Source: Ramlibacter lithotrophicus
GTDB lineage: Bacteria > Pseudomonadota > Gammaproteobacteria > Burkholderiales > Burkholderiaceae_C
Direction of reading: 5' to 3'
NCBI RefSeq assembly: GCF_012184415.1
Contig: NZ_VTOX01000004.1
Coordinates: 1 to 64,000 of the forward strand
Length of the DNA: 64,000 nucleotides
Part shown: piece after piece, positions 44,146 to 53,186 of the stretch
Numbering within the stretch: position 1 is the stretch's first letter
Layout: every line of letters begins with the position of its first letter
The notes under the pieces: model-generated
Told to the model about the DNA's origin: nothing
Database searches by the model: none
Seen by the model: only the letters and a program-made list of their open reading frames with translations
Position numbers and translations under genes: made by a program

Positions 44146-46090
44146 GGAGCGCCTGGCCGGCGTGGCCGCCGCGCTCGCGGCGGCGCTGGCGCTGTGGCTG
44201 CTGTCGCTGACCCCGGGCGGCCGGCTGGCGGAAGCGAAGGCGTTCGACCTGTTCACGACGCTGGCCGCGCCCCGCGCCAGCGCAGCGCCCATAGTCATCG
44301 TCGCGGTCGACGAGCCGACTTTCCAGGAGCTGCGGCTGCAATGGCCGTTCCCGCGCAGCATGCACGCCCGGTTGCTGGAACGGCTGCAGGCCGACGGCGC
44401 CGCCGCCGTCGGCTTCGACGTGGTGTTCGCCGAACCGACGACGCCGGCCGAAGACGGCGCCTTCGCCCGCGCCATCGCCAACTCGCGCGCCGTGGCACTG
44501 GCGTCGGCCCGCGAGATGCTGGACGGCGGCAACGCGACCATGTGGACCGAGGTCCAGCCCCTGCCCGAACTGCTGGCGGCGGGCGCCGTGGCCGGCGACA
44601 TCGGGGTTCGACCCGATGCCGATTACGTCGTCCGGCAGCGGCCCGAAGGCGGCGAGACGATGGCGGCCCAACTCGCAGGGCGCCTCGGCGCGACGGCCGC
44701 CGGTCCGCGCGGCGAACTGATCGAGTACCTCGGCCCGCGCGGCACGATCGACACGCGCTCGTATTACCAGGCGGTGTTGCCGGGCCTGCTGCCGCCGGGG
44801 TTCTTCAGCGGCAAGATCGTGCTGGTCGGGCGCACCAGCCGCAGCGCCGCGGATTTGCGGCAGGCGCGGTCGGACATGTTCAACTCCCCGTTCGTGCTCG
44901 GCGGCCAGGGCGACAGCGCGTTTCCGGGGGTCGAGATCCAGGCCACGCTGCTGGCCAACCGGTTGCAGGGCGGGGGCGTGGTCGCCGTGGCGCCCCAGTG
45001 GCGCCTGGCGCTGGTGCTCGGCCTGGCCGCCTTGCTCGCCCTCGCGAGCGCGTCGCTCCATCCGGCGCTGGCGGCCGGCGCGAGCGCCGCCGCCGCCGCT
45101 GGCGTGGTGGTCCTGTCGTGGTCCCTCTTCGCCGGCGCGCGCTGGTGGTTGCCGCCCGTGGGACCGGTCGCGGCGCTCGCCGCCGCCGCCGCCGCGACCG
45201 GGCTGCTGCACTTCGTGTCCGTGCGCCGGCGCAGCCGGCGGATGCGGGGACTGTTCGCGCAATACGTGCCGGCGGAGGTCGTCGCGCAACTGGTGGAACA
45301 GCCCGGGCTGGTGCGCCTGGGCGGCGAGGCGCGCGAGGTCACGGTGATGTTCACCGACCTCGCCGGTTTCACGGGCCTGTCGGAGCGGTTGAGCGCGGAG
45401 CAGACGGTGGAGGTGCTGACCGCCTACTTCAACGCGATGACGCCCGTCATCCACCGGCACGGCGGCACCGTCGACAAGTACATCGGCGACGCGATCATGG
45501 CCTTCTGGGGCGCGCCGCTGCCGGATCCGGCGCACGCGGAACATGCCGTGCGCGCCGCGATCGAGATGCAGGAGGCCATGCACCCGCTGGCCGGGGAACT
45601 GGGCGAGCGCGGGCTGCCGCCGATCACGATGCGCATCGGCCTGCACAGCGGCACGGCCGTCGTCGGCAACGTCGGCTCCGACCTCCGCTTCTCCTACACC
45701 GCCGTGGGCGACACCGTGAACCTCGCGGCGCGGCTGGAAGGTGCCAACAAGGCATTCGGCACCGGCATCCTGCTGTCGGACGCGACCGCGGCGCGGCTGC
45801 CGCCGGGCCTGCCGCTGCGCGTGCTCGACGTCGTCGTGGTCAAGGGCAAGTCCGAGCCGGTGCGGGTGTTCACGCCGTGCGACGACGACGAGCTGCGCGA
45901 GCACAGCGCCGCCGCGCTGGCGGCCTTCGGCGCCGGTCGCTGGCAGCAGGCCCAGGAGCACCTGCAGGCGCTGCTGCGGCGCGAGCCGCGGGACCCGGCC
46001 GCCTTGCGGCTGCTCGAGCGGGTCGATCAGGCCCGCGCGCTGCCGGCGGGGGCCGACTGGTCGCCCGCGCTCGCCCTGGACAAGCTGTAA
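44126..46090 (+). CDS. CHASE2-domain class III adenylate cyclase
   Basis: A 654-residue inner-membrane enzyme. N-terminal helix (about 8-28), periplasmic CHASE2 domain (VIVAVDEPTFQELRLQWPFP; GFFSGKIVLVGRTSRSAADL), three membrane helices (about 290-375), then a cyclase domain at about 415-590. Metal Asps lie in VMFTDLAGFTGLSE and KYIGDAIMAFWGAP; the purine pair is Lys (VDKYIGD) and Thr (YTAVGDTVN), indicating ATP. A short TPR-like helical tail follows. The ATG at 44126 overlaps the FecR-barrel gene by 20 bases. It shares architecture with the 14293 cyclase but is clearly divergent, so the cell has two such sensors within 30 kb. Confidence 0.87.
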   Translation: MSATASRERLAGVAAALAAALALWLLSLTPGGRLAEAKAFDLFTTLAAPRASAAPIVIVAVDEPTFQELRLQWPFPRSMHARLLERLQADGAAAVGFDVVFAEPTTPAEDGAFARAIANSRAVALASAREMLDGGNATMWTEVQPLPELLAAGAVAGDIGVRPDADYVVRQRPEGGETMAAQLAGRLGATAAGPRGELIEYLGPRGTIDTRSYYQAVLPGLLPPGFFSGKIVLVGRTSRSAADLRQARSDMFNSPFVLGGQGDSAFPGVEIQATLLANRLQGGGVVAVAPQWRLALVLGLAALLALASASLHPALAAGASAAAAAGVVVLSWSLFAGARWWLPPVGPVAALAAAAAATGLLHFVSVRRRSRRMRGLFAQYVPAEVVAQLVEQPGLVRLGGEAREVTVMFTDLAGFTGLSERLSAEQTVEVLTAYFNAMTPVIHRHGGTVDKYIGDAIMAFWGAPLPDPAHAEHAVRAAIEMQEAMHPLAGELGERGLPPITMRIGLHSGTAVVGNVGSDLRFSYTAVGDTVNLAARLEGANKAFGTGILLSDATAARLPPGLPLRVLDVVVVKGKSEPVRVFTPCDDDELREHSAAALAAFGAGRWQQAQEHLQALLRREPRDPAALRLLERVDQARALPAGADWSPALALDKL

Positions 46091-46158
46091 CCGGCTGGCT
46101 GGACCGCCATCGCGGTTCCGTTGCATGATCTGGCCCCCGACCCGTACAGGAGAACCGC

Positions 46159-46656
46159 ATGGCATTCACCTTGAGCAGTCCCGACCTGCAGCCCGACACG
46201 ATGATGCCCAGGAGCTTCGAGTTCAACGGCTTCGGCTGCTCCGGCGACAACCAGTCGCCGGCGTTGCGCTGGAGCGGCGCGCCGGCCGGCACGAAGGCTT
46301 TCGCCGTCACCTGTTTCGATCCCGACGCGCCGACCGGCTCCGGCTGGTGGCACTGGAGCGTCGTGAACATCCCGGGCGACGCCACCGAACTGCCGCGCAA
46401 TGCCGGAGCCGAAGGCGACGCCAACCTGCCCGAGGGCGCGAGCCATGTGCGCATCGACTACGGCGTGAAGGCCTGGGGCGGTCCGTGCCCGCCGCCTGGC
46501 GACAAGGCGCACCGCTACGTGTTCACGGTGCACGCGCTCAAGGACCGGCTGGAACTGCCGCCGGACGCAACGGCGGCGCTGGCCGGTTTCATGATCAACG
46601 CCAACACGCTCGAGAAGGCATCGTTCACAGCGCTGTACGGGCGCCCAGCGCAATAG
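46159..46656 (+). CDS. YbhB/YbcL-family Raf-kinase-inhibitor-like protein (PEBP)
   Basis: 165 residues of the phosphatidylethanolamine-binding-protein fold. Motifs: SPALRWSGAPAGTKAFAVTC, FDPDAPTGSGWWHWSVVNIP and the second ligand-site strand YGVKAWGGPCPPPGDKAHRY. Bacterial members are cytosolic or periplasmic; no signal peptide is seen here. The physiological ligand is not known. AGGAGA lies before the ATG. It follows the cyclase gene by 68 bases. Confidence 0.9.
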   Translation: MAFTLSSPDLQPDTMMPRSFEFNGFGCSGDNQSPALRWSGAPAGTKAFAVTCFDPDAPTGSGWWHWSVVNIPGDATELPRNAGAEGDANLPEGASHVRIDYGVKAWGGPCPPPGDKAHRYVFTVHALKDRLELPPDATAALAGFMINANTLEKASFTALYGRPAQ

Positions 46657-46690
46657 GGCGGCCGGGGCGCGTGCGGTTGGCGCAGCATCC

Positions 46691-47650
46691 ATGACGTCGC
46701 GCAGGCGTCCCCCGGCGGGCGCGGCCGAGCCGCGCGCGGGCGCGCCGGACGAGGCGTCCGGCATCCGCACGTACCGGATGGTCGACCGGTCGGACCGGCT
46801 CGACTTCGAGATCCGCGACCACACCGTCCGGCCGCCGGTGGTCATGCCGCACCGGCACGAGTTCTTCCAGATCGAGGCCAACGTCAGCGGCGAGGCGCAC
46901 CACGTGCTGGCGGGCAAGCGCTGCCGCTACCCGGCGCGCTCGCTGATCTTCATCCTGCCGTACCGGGTGCATTACGCGGCGCACGAACCAGGCGCCTCCG
47001 AGTACTACGTCATCAACTTCGCCACCAACTTCCTGCGCCACGACTTCGACCTGTCGCCGCTGGACATGGAAGAGGCGTCGATCGCCGAGTACCCCGAACT
47101 GACGCCGTTCCTGTACGAAGGCCACGTCGATTTCGTCTTCGGCGAACGGGATTTCCGCCACGTGCTGGCCTTGCTGCAGCACCTCGCCGTGCTCCACCGG
47201 GACCGCAAGCTCGGCACCATAGAGCGCATCCGCGGCGCACTGCTGGAGCTGATCGGCTTTACCGTGGAGCGCTACGCCGACGAACTGGAGGCGCTCTCGG
47301 GCCGCCGGGTCTACATGCAGGGCCGCACCGACGCCCTGCGGCGCGTGCTGAAGTTCATCGACGAACACCTGCAGCGGGACATCTCGCTCAACGAAGTGGC
47401 CGAGGCCGCATTCCTGTCGCCGAACTACCTCTCGCAACTGCTCAAGAAGCAGACCGGCATGGCCTTCGTCGAGTGGCTCACCGCGCGCCGGATGGAACGC
47501 GCGCAGCACCTGCTGTCGCACACCGGCGAGCGCATCTTCGCGGTGGCGAACGCGGTGGGCTTCGCCGACGAGGCGTATTTCACGCGGCGGTTCCGGCAGC
47601 GGTTCGGCCAGTCGCCGAGCGGGTACCGCAAGGCGATGCGGGGATCGTGA
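46691..47650 (+). CDS. AraC-family transcriptional regulator
   Basis: 319 residues. The N-terminal cupin ligand domain includes VVMPHRHEFFQIEANVSGEA. The C-terminal double helix-turn-helix has DISLNEVAEAAFLSPNYLSQ and IFAVANAVGFADEAYFTRRF, then RFRQRFGQSPSGYRKAM. It faces the seven-gene catabolic operon, whose last gene ends 26 bases from its stop, and is the only regulator close to that operon. Control of that operon is plausible but the convergent layout does not prove it. Confidence 0.88.
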   Translation: MTSRRRPPAGAAEPRAGAPDEASGIRTYRMVDRSDRLDFEIRDHTVRPPVVMPHRHEFFQIEANVSGEAHHVLAGKRCRYPARSLIFILPYRVHYAAHEPGASEYYVINFATNFLRHDFDLSPLDMEEASIAEYPELTPFLYEGHVDFVFGERDFRHVLALLQHLAVLHRDRKLGTIERIRGALLELIGFTVERYADELEALSGRRVYMQGRTDALRRVLKFIDEHLQRDISLNEVAEAAFLSPNYLSQLLKKQTGMAFVEWLTARRMERAQHLLSHTGERIFAVANAVGFADEAYFTRRFRQRFGQSPSGYRKAMRGS

Positions 47651-47675
47651 ATTCGGGAACCAACAGCCGTCCGTC

Positions 47676-49142
47676 TTAAAACAGCCGGGTCTTCACGAAC
47701 TTCGCCTCCAGGTAGTCCCGGATGCCCAACGGGCCGCCTTCCCGGCCCATGCCGCTGTCGCCCACGCCGCCGAACGGCATCTCGGCGCTGGCGATGGCCA
47801 GTTCGTTCACGCCGACCATGCCCGCCCGGATCGCTTCGCTCGCCAGCGTGGCGGTCTTCAGCGACCGCGAGAACAGGTACGACGCCAGTCCGTAACCGGT
47901 GCTGTTGGCCTTGGCGATCGCCTCGTCGAAAGTCGCGAACGCCGCGATCGGTGCCACCGGGCCGAACGGCTCCTCGCGCATGATCAGCGCCTGGTCGGGT
48001 ACGTCCGCGAGCGCCGTCGGCGCGAAGTAATAGCCTTTGCCGCCCGCGATGTGCGCGGGCCGGCCGCCGCCGGCGATCAGGCGCGAGCCGCGCTCGACCG
48101 CGTCGGCCACCAGCCGCTGCGTGTTCTCCAGGCCGCGCCGGTTGGCCAGCGGCCCCATGTGCGTCTCCGGGTCCAGCCCCGGTCCGACCTTGAGGCTGTT
48201 GGCCACCGCGGCGAACTGCTCGCAGAAGCGTGGATAGATGCTCTCGTGCACGTAGAAGCGGGACGGGGACGCGCAGACCTGGCCCGCATTGCGGTACTTG
48301 AAGCGGGCGCACTGTTCGGCGGCATGGTCGACGTCGGCATCCTCGAACACCAGCACCGGCGCATGGCCGCCCAGTTCCATCGAGACCCGCTTGATGCCGT
48401 CGGCGGCCAGGTGCAGCAACTGCCGGCCCACGGCCGTGGAGCCGGTGAGGCTGATCTTCGCCACGGCCGGCGAGCGCACCAGGTACTCGGAGATGAACCG
48501 CGAGTCGCCGGTGACGAGGTTCACCACCCCGGCTGGACAGCCCGCGTCCGCCAGCGCCTGCACCACCGCCATCGCGCTGCCGGCCGCTTCGCTGGCCGGC
48601 TTGACGATGATCGAGCAGCCGGCGGCCAGCGCCGCCGCGATCTTGCGCGAGGGCAGCAGCGCGGGGAAGTTCCAGGCGGAGAAGGCGGCCACCACGCCCA
48701 CCGGCTCCCAGCGGATCTGCATCCGCACTTCGGGCACCCGGGCTTCGATGGTCTGGCCGTAGATGCGCTGCGTCTCGCCGGCGTACCACTCGAACTGGTC
48801 CGCGGCGTCGCGCGTCTCGCCGCAGGCCTGCACCAGCGGCTTGCCGGTTTCCTGCGACATGAGGCGGCCGATGTCCTGCTCGCGGGCCCGGATCAGGTCC
48901 GCCGCCTTGCGCAGCACGGCCGCGCGCTCCCACGGCGAGGCGCGCCGCCAGGTTTCCAGACCTTGCCGAGCGCTCGCCAGCGCCGCGTCCAGGTCCGCCC
49001 GGGAGGCGACCGGGATCCAGCCGAGGATCTCCTCCGTGGCCGGATCGATCACCTCGCGCGCGCCACCGTCCTCGGCCGCACGCCAGGCGCCGCCGATGAA
49101 CAGGCCCCAGCCACGGTACAACCCGAAGTCCTCTCGCTTCAT
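47676..49142 (-). CDS. NAD(P)-dependent aldehyde dehydrogenase (succinate-semialdehyde dehydrogenase-like)
   Basis: 488 residues. Catalytic Glu in SMELGGHAPVLVFEDAD and catalytic Cys in RNAGQVCASPSRFYVHES; cofactor residues in WNFPALLPSRKIAAALAAG and LTGSTAVGRQLL. The closest relatives by motif are succinate-semialdehyde and other omega-semialdehyde dehydrogenases. The start ATG 49142 lies 13 bases after the ThDP enzyme's stop, with GGAG upstream. As the last gene of the operon it would oxidise the aldehyde acid made by the preceding ThDP enzyme; the true substrate is unknown. Confidence 0.87.
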   Translation of the reverse strand: MKREDFGLYRGWGLFIGGAWRAAEDGGAREVIDPATEEILGWIPVASRADLDAALASARQGLETWRRASPWERAAVLRKAADLIRAREQDIGRLMSQETGKPLVQACGETRDAADQFEWYAGETQRIYGQTIEARVPEVRMQIRWEPVGVVAAFSAWNFPALLPSRKIAAALAAGCSIIVKPASEAAGSAMAVVQALADAGCPAGVVNLVTGDSRFISEYLVRSPAVAKISLTGSTAVGRQLLHLAADGIKRVSMELGGHAPVLVFEDADVDHAAEQCARFKYRNAGQVCASPSRFYVHESIYPRFCEQFAAVANSLKVGPGLDPETHMGPLANRRGLENTQRLVADAVERGSRLIAGGGRPAHIAGGKGYYFAPTALADVPDQALIMREEPFGPVAPIAAFATFDEAIAKANSTGYGLASYLFSRSLKTATLASEAIRAGMVGVNELAIASAEMPFGGVGDSGMGREGGPLGIRDYLEAKFVKTRLF

Positions 49143-49155
49143 TCCTGCTCCCCGG

Positions 49156-51066
49156 TCAGATCGCCATGCCCTGGTAGCGCCGCTGCACGTCGTCGCACCA
49201 GTTGCCCACGTTCCACGAGCCATACGCGCCGAGCCCGCCTTCGGGCGCAGTGCCGGCGTAGACCGGCACGTGCACGACCGAAACGCCGTGGTGCGCGTGC
49301 GCCTCGCGCAGCGCGGCGTCCAGCGACGCCGCCGTGTCGCCGCCCCACACGGCCTTGACGCCGGCGACGCTGGAGGCGAGCCGCACGTAATCCACGGCGA
49401 CGCCGTCATTCGTGCGGAAGTCGGCGCCGTACTGCGCGTGCTGCAGGCCGGAGATCGCGGCCATGCGGCGGTTGTCGAAGATCACGATCATCCCGCGCGC
49501 GCCATGTTCAACCGCGCTGATCAGCGCCTGCGGATTCATCATGAACGAGCCGTCGCCCGTGAAGGCCACGCCGTAGCGCGGTTTGGCGGCGAGACCGGAC
49601 GCGACCAGCGCGCAGGTGGCGAAGCCCATGTACGAAGCGCCGGTCTCCGTGAAGGTCTCGAACGGCCGGTCGTCCTCCACGGTCTGGAAGCCGTTGGCCT
49701 GGACGTCGCCGGCGTCGAAGTACTTCACGGCGTCGATCGCCTTGGCGAAGTCGCACACCTTCTTGATCGCCGCCGGCTGCGTCAGCACCGGCCGCTGCCA
49801 CACGGGATCCTCCAGGCCGGCCAGCGACTGCCGCTGCGCCAGGAACGCCTTCCACTCGCGTTTGGCGCGCGCGCAGTCCTCCAGCCACGCCTGCCGCTGC
49901 GGCGAATCGACGGGCTGTTCGCCGATGGCTTCGAGCAGTTGCCCGATCACCATGGTGATGTCGCCCGCCAGCGCCAGCGTGTTGTTGTAGTGGGTCGCGT
50001 CGGCGAGGTCGGCGTTGATGTTGATCACATGCCGTGCGTTGGGGTAGCCGACGCCGGAACAATCGGCCTGGCAGACGGCGCGCGTGCCGATCGCGACCAG
50101 CAGCTCGCCGTTGGCCATCGCGTGGTTGCCGCTGATCGAGCCCTTGCTGCCGCCGACGTGCATGTTCTGCAGATGCGCGTCGGGCAGCACGCCGGTGGAA
50201 CCCGGCGACAGCACCACGGCCGCGCCGGTCCGCTCGGCCAGCGCGCGGATCGCACCCGCGGCCTCGCGGCCGCCGCCGCCCACCTTCATCACGATCCGCG
50301 GCGACTGCGCGATCAGCGCCGCCGCCCGCGCCAGCAGTTCGCGGTCGCCGATGGCGGCGCGGGGCACCTGCAGCCGCTCGGGAAGCGCGGCGATGTTCAG
50401 GTCCTGGATGGTCCTGGGCTGCGTGTTCAGCGGCAGCAGCAGGTAGTACGGCCCGGCCTTGTACGGGTGGTGCACGCATTGCGTGCCGCGCCGCAGCGCG
50501 TCGCGCAGCGCCTCGGGCGTGTGCAGCACGTACGACTGCCCCATCACCGCCGTCAGCTGGCCGTACAGGCCCTGCAGCGGCTTGGGGATCTGCTGCATGT
50601 TGTAGCCTTCGCCGTGCGTGGTTTCGTCGCCGTAGATGTGGTACACGCCGACGCCGTTGCTGGCGGCCGCCAGCGAGCCCGCCATCGCCTGCAGCCCGCC
50701 GGGGCCGATCGAGGTCACGACGGCGCACGTCTCCCGGTACACCCACGCGAGTGCCGTGCCGGCATGCGCCATCTCCACTTCGTTGCGGAAGTTGAAGACC
50801 TGGGTCACGCCCGCGTCGGTGTAGACACGCAGCACTTCGGCCAGGTCGGTCGACCCGTGGCCGAAGATCGCCAGGTACTTGGTCACGCCCTGGCGCAGCA
50901 GCCCCAGCACCAGCCCTTCGGACAGCGAGACGCTGGCGCGCGCCGGCAGCAGCCCTTGTTCCAGGGCCGCGGCGAGCGACCCGGCACGGGCGATGGCGGT
51001 GGCGCGCATCTGCTGGCCCGCGACGCCGGGCAGTTCCGCCAGCGGGATGTCTGCAATCTGGTTCAT
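49156..51066 (-). CDS. ThDP-dependent enzyme (IolD/acetolactate-synthase-like)
   Basis: 636 residues in the three-domain layout of ThDP enzymes. The PYR domain has FNFRNEVEMAHAGTALAWVY, with the cofactor-activating Glu, and SIGPGGLQAMAGSLAAASNG; the PP domain has FTGDGSFMMNPQALISAVEH for Mg-diphosphate. The NE-x-x-MAHA form resembles IolD (trihydroxycyclohexane-dione hydrolase) and related ring-dione hydrolases more than acetolactate synthase. Two histidines lie in the short loop and helix near YLAIFGHGSTDLAEV and VEMAHAG. A C-C bond cleaving or decarboxylating role is secure; the substrate is not. It sits between the Bug and aldehyde dehydrogenase genes. Confidence 0.75.
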   Translation of the reverse strand: MNQIADIPLAELPGVAGQQMRATAIARAGSLAAALEQGLLPARASVSLSEGLVLGLLRQGVTKYLAIFGHGSTDLAEVLRVYTDAGVTQVFNFRNEVEMAHAGTALAWVYRETCAVVTSIGPGGLQAMAGSLAAASNGVGVYHIYGDETTHGEGYNMQQIPKPLQGLYGQLTAVMGQSYVLHTPEALRDALRRGTQCVHHPYKAGPYYLLLPLNTQPRTIQDLNIAALPERLQVPRAAIGDRELLARAAALIAQSPRIVMKVGGGGREAAGAIRALAERTGAAVVLSPGSTGVLPDAHLQNMHVGGSKGSISGNHAMANGELLVAIGTRAVCQADCSGVGYPNARHVININADLADATHYNNTLALAGDITMVIGQLLEAIGEQPVDSPQRQAWLEDCARAKREWKAFLAQRQSLAGLEDPVWQRPVLTQPAAIKKVCDFAKAIDAVKYFDAGDVQANGFQTVEDDRPFETFTETGASYMGFATCALVASGLAAKPRYGVAFTGDGSFMMNPQALISAVEHGARGMIVIFDNRRMAAISGLQHAQYGADFRTNDGVAVDYVRLASSVAGVKAVWGGDTAASLDAALREAHAHHGVSVVHVPVYAGTAPEGGLGAYGSWNVGNWCDDVQRRYQGMAI

Positions 51067-51113
51067 TCCGGTTCTCGCGAAAAGTCAGGACTGGCGCCGC
51101 CCGGCGCCAGCGG

Positions 51114-52097
51114 TCAGGGCGTCTTCTTCAGGCCGGCCTTTTCCATGGCCCTGGCCAGCAGCTGGTCGTCGGCGGCGATGGTCGGACCGAAGTCGGTCGC
51201 CGGCTGGAAAGCCGGCGCGAACCCCAGCTTCTCGCCCTGCGCCTTGAACTCCGGCGTACCGACGGCGGCGCGCACGGCCTGTTCCAGTTTCGCGACCACC
51301 GGCTTGGGCGTACCCTTGGGCACCGCGATGCCGCGCCACATGTCGGCCTGGAACTTCATGCCCTGCTCGATGGCGGTGGGGACGTTGGCGAAGGCCGGCT
51401 CGCGCTGCGATGCCAGGACACCCAGCACCTTCAGGTTGCCGGCGCGCACCAGCGGGGCCAGGGCGCCGGGCAGTTGCACGATGGCGTCGATGTGGCCGCC
51501 CATGAGGCTGGTGACGACCTGCGCCGCGCCGAACGGCACATGGCTCACGTCGACGCCCTGGTCGTTGAAGAAGCCGACGCCGGTGATGTGGGTGTGGCTG
51601 CCGATGCCGGAGTTGCCGACCTTGAGCTTGCCGGGATTCTTCCTGGCGTAATCGGCCAGCTCCTTCAGGTTGTTCCACGGCGCGTCGCCCTTGACGGCGA
51701 TCACCGGCAGTTCGACGGTGACGCGCGCCACCGGGTCGAACGCCTTGTAGTCGAACGGCGTCAGCCCGGAGTAGTGCACCGTGGAAATGGAGTTCGAGTT
51801 GAACACCATCGAGTAGCCGTCCGGCTTTTGCGCCTGCACGTGCTTGTAGCCGATGGCACCGCCGGCGCCGGGCCGGTTCACTACCGTCACCGGCTGCCCG
51901 AGCTGCTTGGCCATGCCGTCGGCCAGTACGCGCGCGACGACGTCCGCGGAGGAGCCGGCCGGGAACAGCACCGTGAGCTCCACCGGCCTGGCCGGGAACT
52001 CCTGGGCCGCCACATGCAAAGAGACGCCGGCCACGATGGCCAGCGTCCAGAGCTTGATCGAGAGGAACCGCCTGCCGGCGGTCGATGCGAGGTTCAT
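51114..52097 (-). CDS. Bug-family periplasmic receptor
   Basis: 327 residues with a signal peptide (about 1-33; basic N-terminus, LWTLAIVAGVSLHVAA). Mature motifs are VELTVLFPAGSSADVVARVL, VVNRPGAGGAIGYKHVQ and VGNSGIGSHTHITGVGFF, standard for TctC/Bug receptors. It probably binds the growth substrate of this operon. I chose ATG 52097, preceded by AAGGAGA, instead of the longer frame. It lies between the molybdenum hydroxylase and ThDP genes; no transport membrane subunits are close. Confidence 0.88.
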   Translation of the reverse strand: MNLASTAGRRFLSIKLWTLAIVAGVSLHVAAQEFPARPVELTVLFPAGSSADVVARVLADGMAKQLGQPVTVVNRPGAGGAIGYKHVQAQKPDGYSMVFNSNSISTVHYSGLTPFDYKAFDPVARVTVELPVIAVKGDAPWNNLKELADYARKNPGKLKVGNSGIGSHTHITGVGFFNDQGVDVSHVPFGAAQVVTSLMGGHIDAIVQLPGALAPLVRAGNLKVLGVLASQREPAFANVPTAIEQGMKFQADMWRGIAVPKGTPKPVVAKLEQAVRAAVGTPEFKAQGEKLGFAPAFQPATDFGPTIAADDQLLARAMEKAGLKKTP

Positions 52098-52169
52098 GTC
52101 TGTCTCCTTGTGATTCGTTGTCGTGCAGGCCACCGGCGCATTCTGGCGCGCGCCGGGTGTTCCGGTGCT

Positions 52170-53186
52170 TCAGGCGACCTTGCGCAGCGGCGGCCGCGCT
52201 GCCCGCTTCTCGCGCAATGCCGCCATGATCCGTTCCGGCGTGGCCGGCAGCCGCGTCATGCGCACCCCCACGGCGTCGTGGATCGCGTTGATGATCGCCG
52301 CCGCGGTAGGCGTGATCGCCGGCTCGCCGATGCCCTTGACGCCCAACGGGGTCTTCGGGTCCGGCTCGGTGATCAGCACCGAGGTGACCTTGGGCACGTC
52401 GAGGGCCGTCGGCAGGATGTATTTCGCGAAGCCGGGCGTGGCGGTGCGGCCTTCCACCTGGATGTAGTCCTCCATCAGTGCGTGGCCCAGCGCCATGACG
52501 ACGCCGCCTTCGATCTGCCCTTCCACCTGCTGCGGGTTGACGACCCGGCCGACGTCGTGCGCCGCCCAGACGCCCAGCACCTGCACCTCGCCGGTGTCGT
52601 CGTCCACTTCCACCTCGGCGATCTGCGCGCCGAACACGTAGCTCTGCCAGGGCGTCGCCTCGCCGGTCTCGGCATCGAGCGCGGTGTGCTTCGAGGTGAA
52701 CAGGCCGCTGCCGACGATCACGACGCCGCGTTCCTTCTTGAGCACGTGCACGGCGTGCGCCATCGTCATGCGCTTCGTGCTCGATCCTTCCACCCACACC
52801 TCGCCGGCGAACGCCTTGATGCTCTCCGGCGCGACGCCCCAGTACTCGCCCATGGCCGCGCGGAACTTGCCGAAGGCCTCGCGGCAGCCCACCGCCACGG
52901 CGTTGCCGATCATGTAGGTCATGCGCGTGGCGCCGGCGTGCGCCGCTTCGGGCACCCGGGCCGTGTCGTTGTCGCCGAGCACGATGTCCTCGGGCCGCAC
53001 GCCCATCTCCTCGGCGGCGATCTGGGCCAGGCCCGTCAGCACGCCTTCGCCGATCTCGGTGACGCCGGTGGCGATCTTCACCGTGCCGCCGTCGTCGAGC
53101 TCCACCCAGACCGCCGCGCGGTCCATCGCCGCCGTGCGGGCGATGCCGTACCAGCCGCAGGCGACGCCGCGTCCTCTATGCTTCAT
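52170..53186 (-). CDS. Molybdenum hydroxylase, C-terminal half of the molybdopterin subunit
   Basis: 338 residues equal to the second half of a xanthine dehydrogenase-family large subunit. It begins MKHRGRGVACGWYGIARTAA and carries AHDVGRVVNPQQVEGQIEGG and GVKGIGEPAITPTAAAIINA, whose Glu is the catalytic base of the family. AAAGGAG lies six bases before ATG 53186, and its start overlaps the upstream gene by 11 bases, so it is a real separate gene and not a frameshift product. It must associate with the product of the 53176-55098 gene to form the molybdenum site. Confidence 0.85.
   Translation of the reverse strand: MKHRGRGVACGWYGIARTAAMDRAAVWVELDDGGTVKIATGVTEIGEGVLTGLAQIAAEEMGVRPEDIVLGDNDTARVPEAAHAGATRMTYMIGNAVAVGCREAFGKFRAAMGEYWGVAPESIKAFAGEVWVEGSSTKRMTMAHAVHVLKKERGVVIVGSGLFTSKHTALDAETGEATPWQSYVFGAQIAEVEVDDDTGEVQVLGVWAAHDVGRVVNPQQVEGQIEGGVVMALGHALMEDYIQVEGRTATPGFAKYILPTALDVPKVTSVLITEPDPKTPLGVKGIGEPAITPTAAAIINAIHDAVGVRMTRLPATPERIMAALREKRAARPPLRKVA

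Noticed and set aside
37450-44601. A 2383-codon open frame on the minus strand opposite topB and the FecR-barrel gene
   Set aside because: It lies antisense to two clear genes, its product is low-complexity Arg/Ala/Gly/Leu-rich sequence without domains, and long stop-free antisense frames are expected where third positions are nearly all G or C.
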